Of a stretch of DNA of 64,000 nt, positions 62,234-64,000 are shown piece after piece. The position numbers and the translations under genes are program-made. Under the pieces are notes generated by a model, which worked only from the letters and a program-made list of their open reading frames with translations, ran no database searches and was not told where the DNA came from. Positions within the stretch are counted from its first letter, which is position 1. Every line of letters begins with the position of its first letter. Location of the stretch: positions 1 through 64,000 of the forward strand of contig CATQHX010000028.1 of NCBI GenBank assembly GCA_958296065.1. The letters are read 5' to 3'. This DNA comes from Vicinamibacterales bacterium (lineage in GTDB: Bacteria > Acidobacteriota > Vicinamibacteria > Vicinamibacterales > UBA8438).

Positions 62234-64000
62234 CTACCAACCGGACGAGAGCATGCCGAACTGGCCACCGACCATCAGCTGCCGATCGTAGGCCGACTGG
62301 CTGAACGATCCGAACCACGTCAGCAGCCCGCCGCTCGAGAGCCGCATGCCGTACTCGCCCCGCGCGTCCAACGCCCACTGGTCGCCCATCGCCTCCGGCA
62401 GGTGGTAGCGCCGGTAGACCTGCTCCTGCCACAGCGCCCCGCCGCCGGTGGCCGCATCGCCCCAGCGCGGCGACACCGACAGCGACAGCCCCTCGCGGTC
62501 CCGGCTGCCCATGCCGACCGTCACCCCCACGCCTCGTTCCCGGTAGCCCAACGCCGAGTGCAGCACCAGCATCCGGCCCTGCGCGTCCACTCGCACACGC
62601 CCCGCGGCGAGCTGGTTCCCGGCCACCACCTCCAGCCCCGTCCCCGTCTGGCCTGCGCCGCCGTCCCGCCGCACATGCAGCTCGCCGAACGGCGAAAGCG
62701 ATCCGCCGTCCCAGCGCACGGGGCGAGATGCCGCGGCGCCCGCCCGCGCCTGGTTGACCGCCGCCGACTGTCCGTCGACCGTCTCGTCGCCCGCCGCGGT
62801 CCGGAGTTGTGCCCATGCCGCATCGGCCCGCACCGTCAGCTCGACGCCGCCCACCGCGTCGAGCCCCCGCTGCACCTCGACCAGACCCAGCCGCAGCCCC
62901 AGCTCGCTCGTCCCCACGCGGCCCGACTCGCGCAGGTTCTCCGCCATCCCCCAGCCGCCACCCGCCGCCGCCCACACCGAGTTCGGCCCTTCCGACCACT
63001 GCACGTAGGGATAGGCGGCCGTCAGGCTCGTCGCCAGCGTGCCGCGCGCCATGCCCGCCCGCCAGTCACCACTGCCCCCGCTGCGCGAGACCGCCACACC
63101 CGCCAACCAGTACTCCGCCAGCGTCGTGTCCACCCCCACGTAGGCGGTCCGCACGTCGCCCTCGTAGCCCGCCCCCGACGGCGCCCCCGCGAACGTCTGG
63201 ATGTCACCCTGTCCCCAAACCTGCCAGCTCCGGCCCGGATCCGCCGCGCCGGCCGTCTCCCCGCCCAGCGCCAGTTGGAACTCCGAGCCCCGCCACGGGT
63301 CCATCCCCATTCCGAAGCCGCCAAGGCCGCCGACCCCACCAGTGCCGCCCGGCGCGAAACCACCCACGCCCCCGGCTTGGCCGACGCCGTTCGGTCCGGC
63401 CGCCGTCGCCGGCAGCATCCCGCCTGACCCGGCTCCCATGCGCGCTGCGCCGTTGCCAGCCCTTTGCCCGCGGCCCGACCCCGCCGCGAAGCCGCCATGT
63501 CTTCCCGCGCCCGCCACCCAGCCCGCCAGCAACTGCGCCGCCGCCCCCTGCGCCGACGCGCTGTCGAGAGGCACCGGGCGGCCCAGCACCGTCAGACGCG
63601 AACTGCCGTCCGCTCCCTTCGTCGACGCACGCCGCCCCAGCGCCATCCGCGCGCTGGCGAGATGCGACCGCGCCATCGCCGCCAGCGTGTCGCCCAACAC
63701 GGCCCGCACCAGACGGTCGCTCACCCCCACTGCGAAAGTCTGCTCCGCCGTCAACCCCTCCGGGTCCTCCGCCGTCACCGTCACCACCGCCGACCCGTAC
63801 ACCACCGGCGTCAGCGTCACCACCGCCCCGGCCACCGACACCACCGCCACGGCCGCATCCGACGACGACGCGTGGTAGCTCAGCGCGTCGCCGTCGATGT
63901 CCTCGAAGAACGGCCGGAGGTCCACCGACTTCTCGCCGCCGCCCTCGTCGAGCGTCTGGTCCGGGATCACTCCCACCGCTACCGGCGCGTCGTTCACCGG
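62234..64000 (-). CDS. Cadherin-like / autotransporter-type protein, C-terminal part (5' end beyond the window)
   Basis: The frame is open to the right edge (codons read PVNDAPVAV), so the gene starts outside. Near the edge is one cadherin-like Ig repeat (IPDQTLDEGG, LRPFFEDIDGDALSYHASSS, AVVTVTAEDPEGLTAEQTF). About 160 residues of Gly/Ala-rich linker follow, and then a beta-barrel of about 310 residues (SWQVWGQGDIQTFAGAPS through LLTWFGSFSQSAYDRQLMVG) ending in FGMLSSGW. This is the design of large secreted adhesins or autotransporters. The barrel is probably in the outer membrane. Confidence 0.7.
   Translation of the reverse strand, partial: PVNDAPVAVGVIPDQTLDEGGGEKSVDLRPFFEDIDGDALSYHASSSDAAVAVVSVAGAVVTLTPVVYGSAVVTVTAEDPEGLTAEQTFAVGVSDRLVRAVLGDTLAAMARSHLASARMALGRRASTKGADGSSRLTVLGRPVPLDSASAQGAAAQLLAGWVAGAGRHGGFAAGSGRGQRAGNGAARMGAGSGGMLPATAAGPNGVGQAGGVGGFAPGGTGGVGGLGGFGMGMDPWRGSEFQLALGGETAGAADPGRSWQVWGQGDIQTFAGAPSGAGYEGDVRTAYVGVDTTLAEYWLAGVAVSRSGGSGDWRAGMARGTLATSLTAAYPYVQWSEGPNSVWAAAGGGWGMAENLRESGRVGTSELGLRLGLVEVQRGLDAVGGVELTVRADAAWAQLRTAAGDETVDGQSAAVNQARAGAAASRPVRWDGGSLSPFGELHVRRDGGAGQTGTGLEVVAGNQLAAGRVRVDAQGRMLVLHSALGYRERGVGVTVGMGSRDREGLSLSVSPRWGDAATGGGALWQEQVYRRYHLPEAMGDQWALDARGEYGMRLSSGGLLTWFGSFSQSAYDRQLMVGGQFGMLSSGW

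Overview
The window is high-GC bacterial DNA. No ribosomal or housekeeping marker is present, so any assignment is indirect. The mix fits an Acidobacteriota (Vicinamibacteria-like) genome best: an Oar-like TonB receptor with a carboxypeptidase-regulatory N-terminus, Tat-exported gamma-resorcylate-decarboxylase-like amidohydrolases, an octaheme cytochrome operon and many Ig-like lipoproteins. This is inference at moderate confidence. I saw no tRNA, rRNA or CRISPR array by eye.

Region 1 (1-11.4 kb) is an accessory element. Nearly all genes are on the plus strand with tight spacing or ATGA overlaps, and it ends in a tyrosine recombinase (10341-11378). It carries a dCTP deaminase lacking its N-terminal half, a PD-(D/E)XK-like protein, several unknown genes, and a zeta-type kinase fused to an unknown domain that overlaps an AbiEii-type nucleotidyltransferase. 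It also has a tandem paralogue pair with one copy cut by an in-frame TAG, a DnaC-like helicase loader, a broken tandem DUF433 gene preceded by a stray zeta P-loop, and a ribbon-helix-helix protein.

Region 2 (11.4-23.8 kb) is a graveyard of decayed genes: IS3 and IS110 remnants, amidohydrolase and GPP34 genes each split by one in-frame stop, a UvrD pseudogene, a rearranged RecQ scrap, an integrase scrap and a cytochrome P450 fused to an RND-efflux scrap. Intact genes here include an adenosine-deaminase-like lipoprotein, HTH regulators and a small Ig-like lipoprotein.

Region 3 (23.8-26.6 kb) is a three-gene operon with an octaheme HAO-family cytochrome c and two unusual membrane proteins. Region 4 (26.6-38.2 kb) holds small unknown genes, two copies of a 240-bp repeat with a covarying hairpin, an Asp/Gly/His-rich secreted protein, the intact amidohydrolase, two integrase scraps flanking one gene, and the TonB receptor.

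Region 5 (38.2-44.5 kb) is a divergent lipid-modification cluster: FAD oxidoreductase, DUF1365 and a broken DUF523/DUF1722 gene on the minus strand, and two cyclopropane-synthase-like methyltransferases plus a DUF1295 membrane protein on the plus strand. Region 6 (44.6-58.7 kb) has a nucleoside deoxyribosyltransferase, a two-gene module (207-aa protein plus 978-aa UvrD-like helicase), a Lon scrap, a carboxypeptidase-like pseudogene and a 1752-aa exonuclease-RecQ-UvrD fusion. Region 7 (58.7-64 kb) has a transposase/metalloprotease chimera, a SYLF-domain protein, another copy of the lipoprotein family, an unknown 207-aa protein and the C-terminal part of an autotransporter-like protein running off the right edge.

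Two themes run through the window. A small lipoprotein family occurs five times, with only two copies intact. Gene decay by single frameshifts and single nonsense codons is very frequent.
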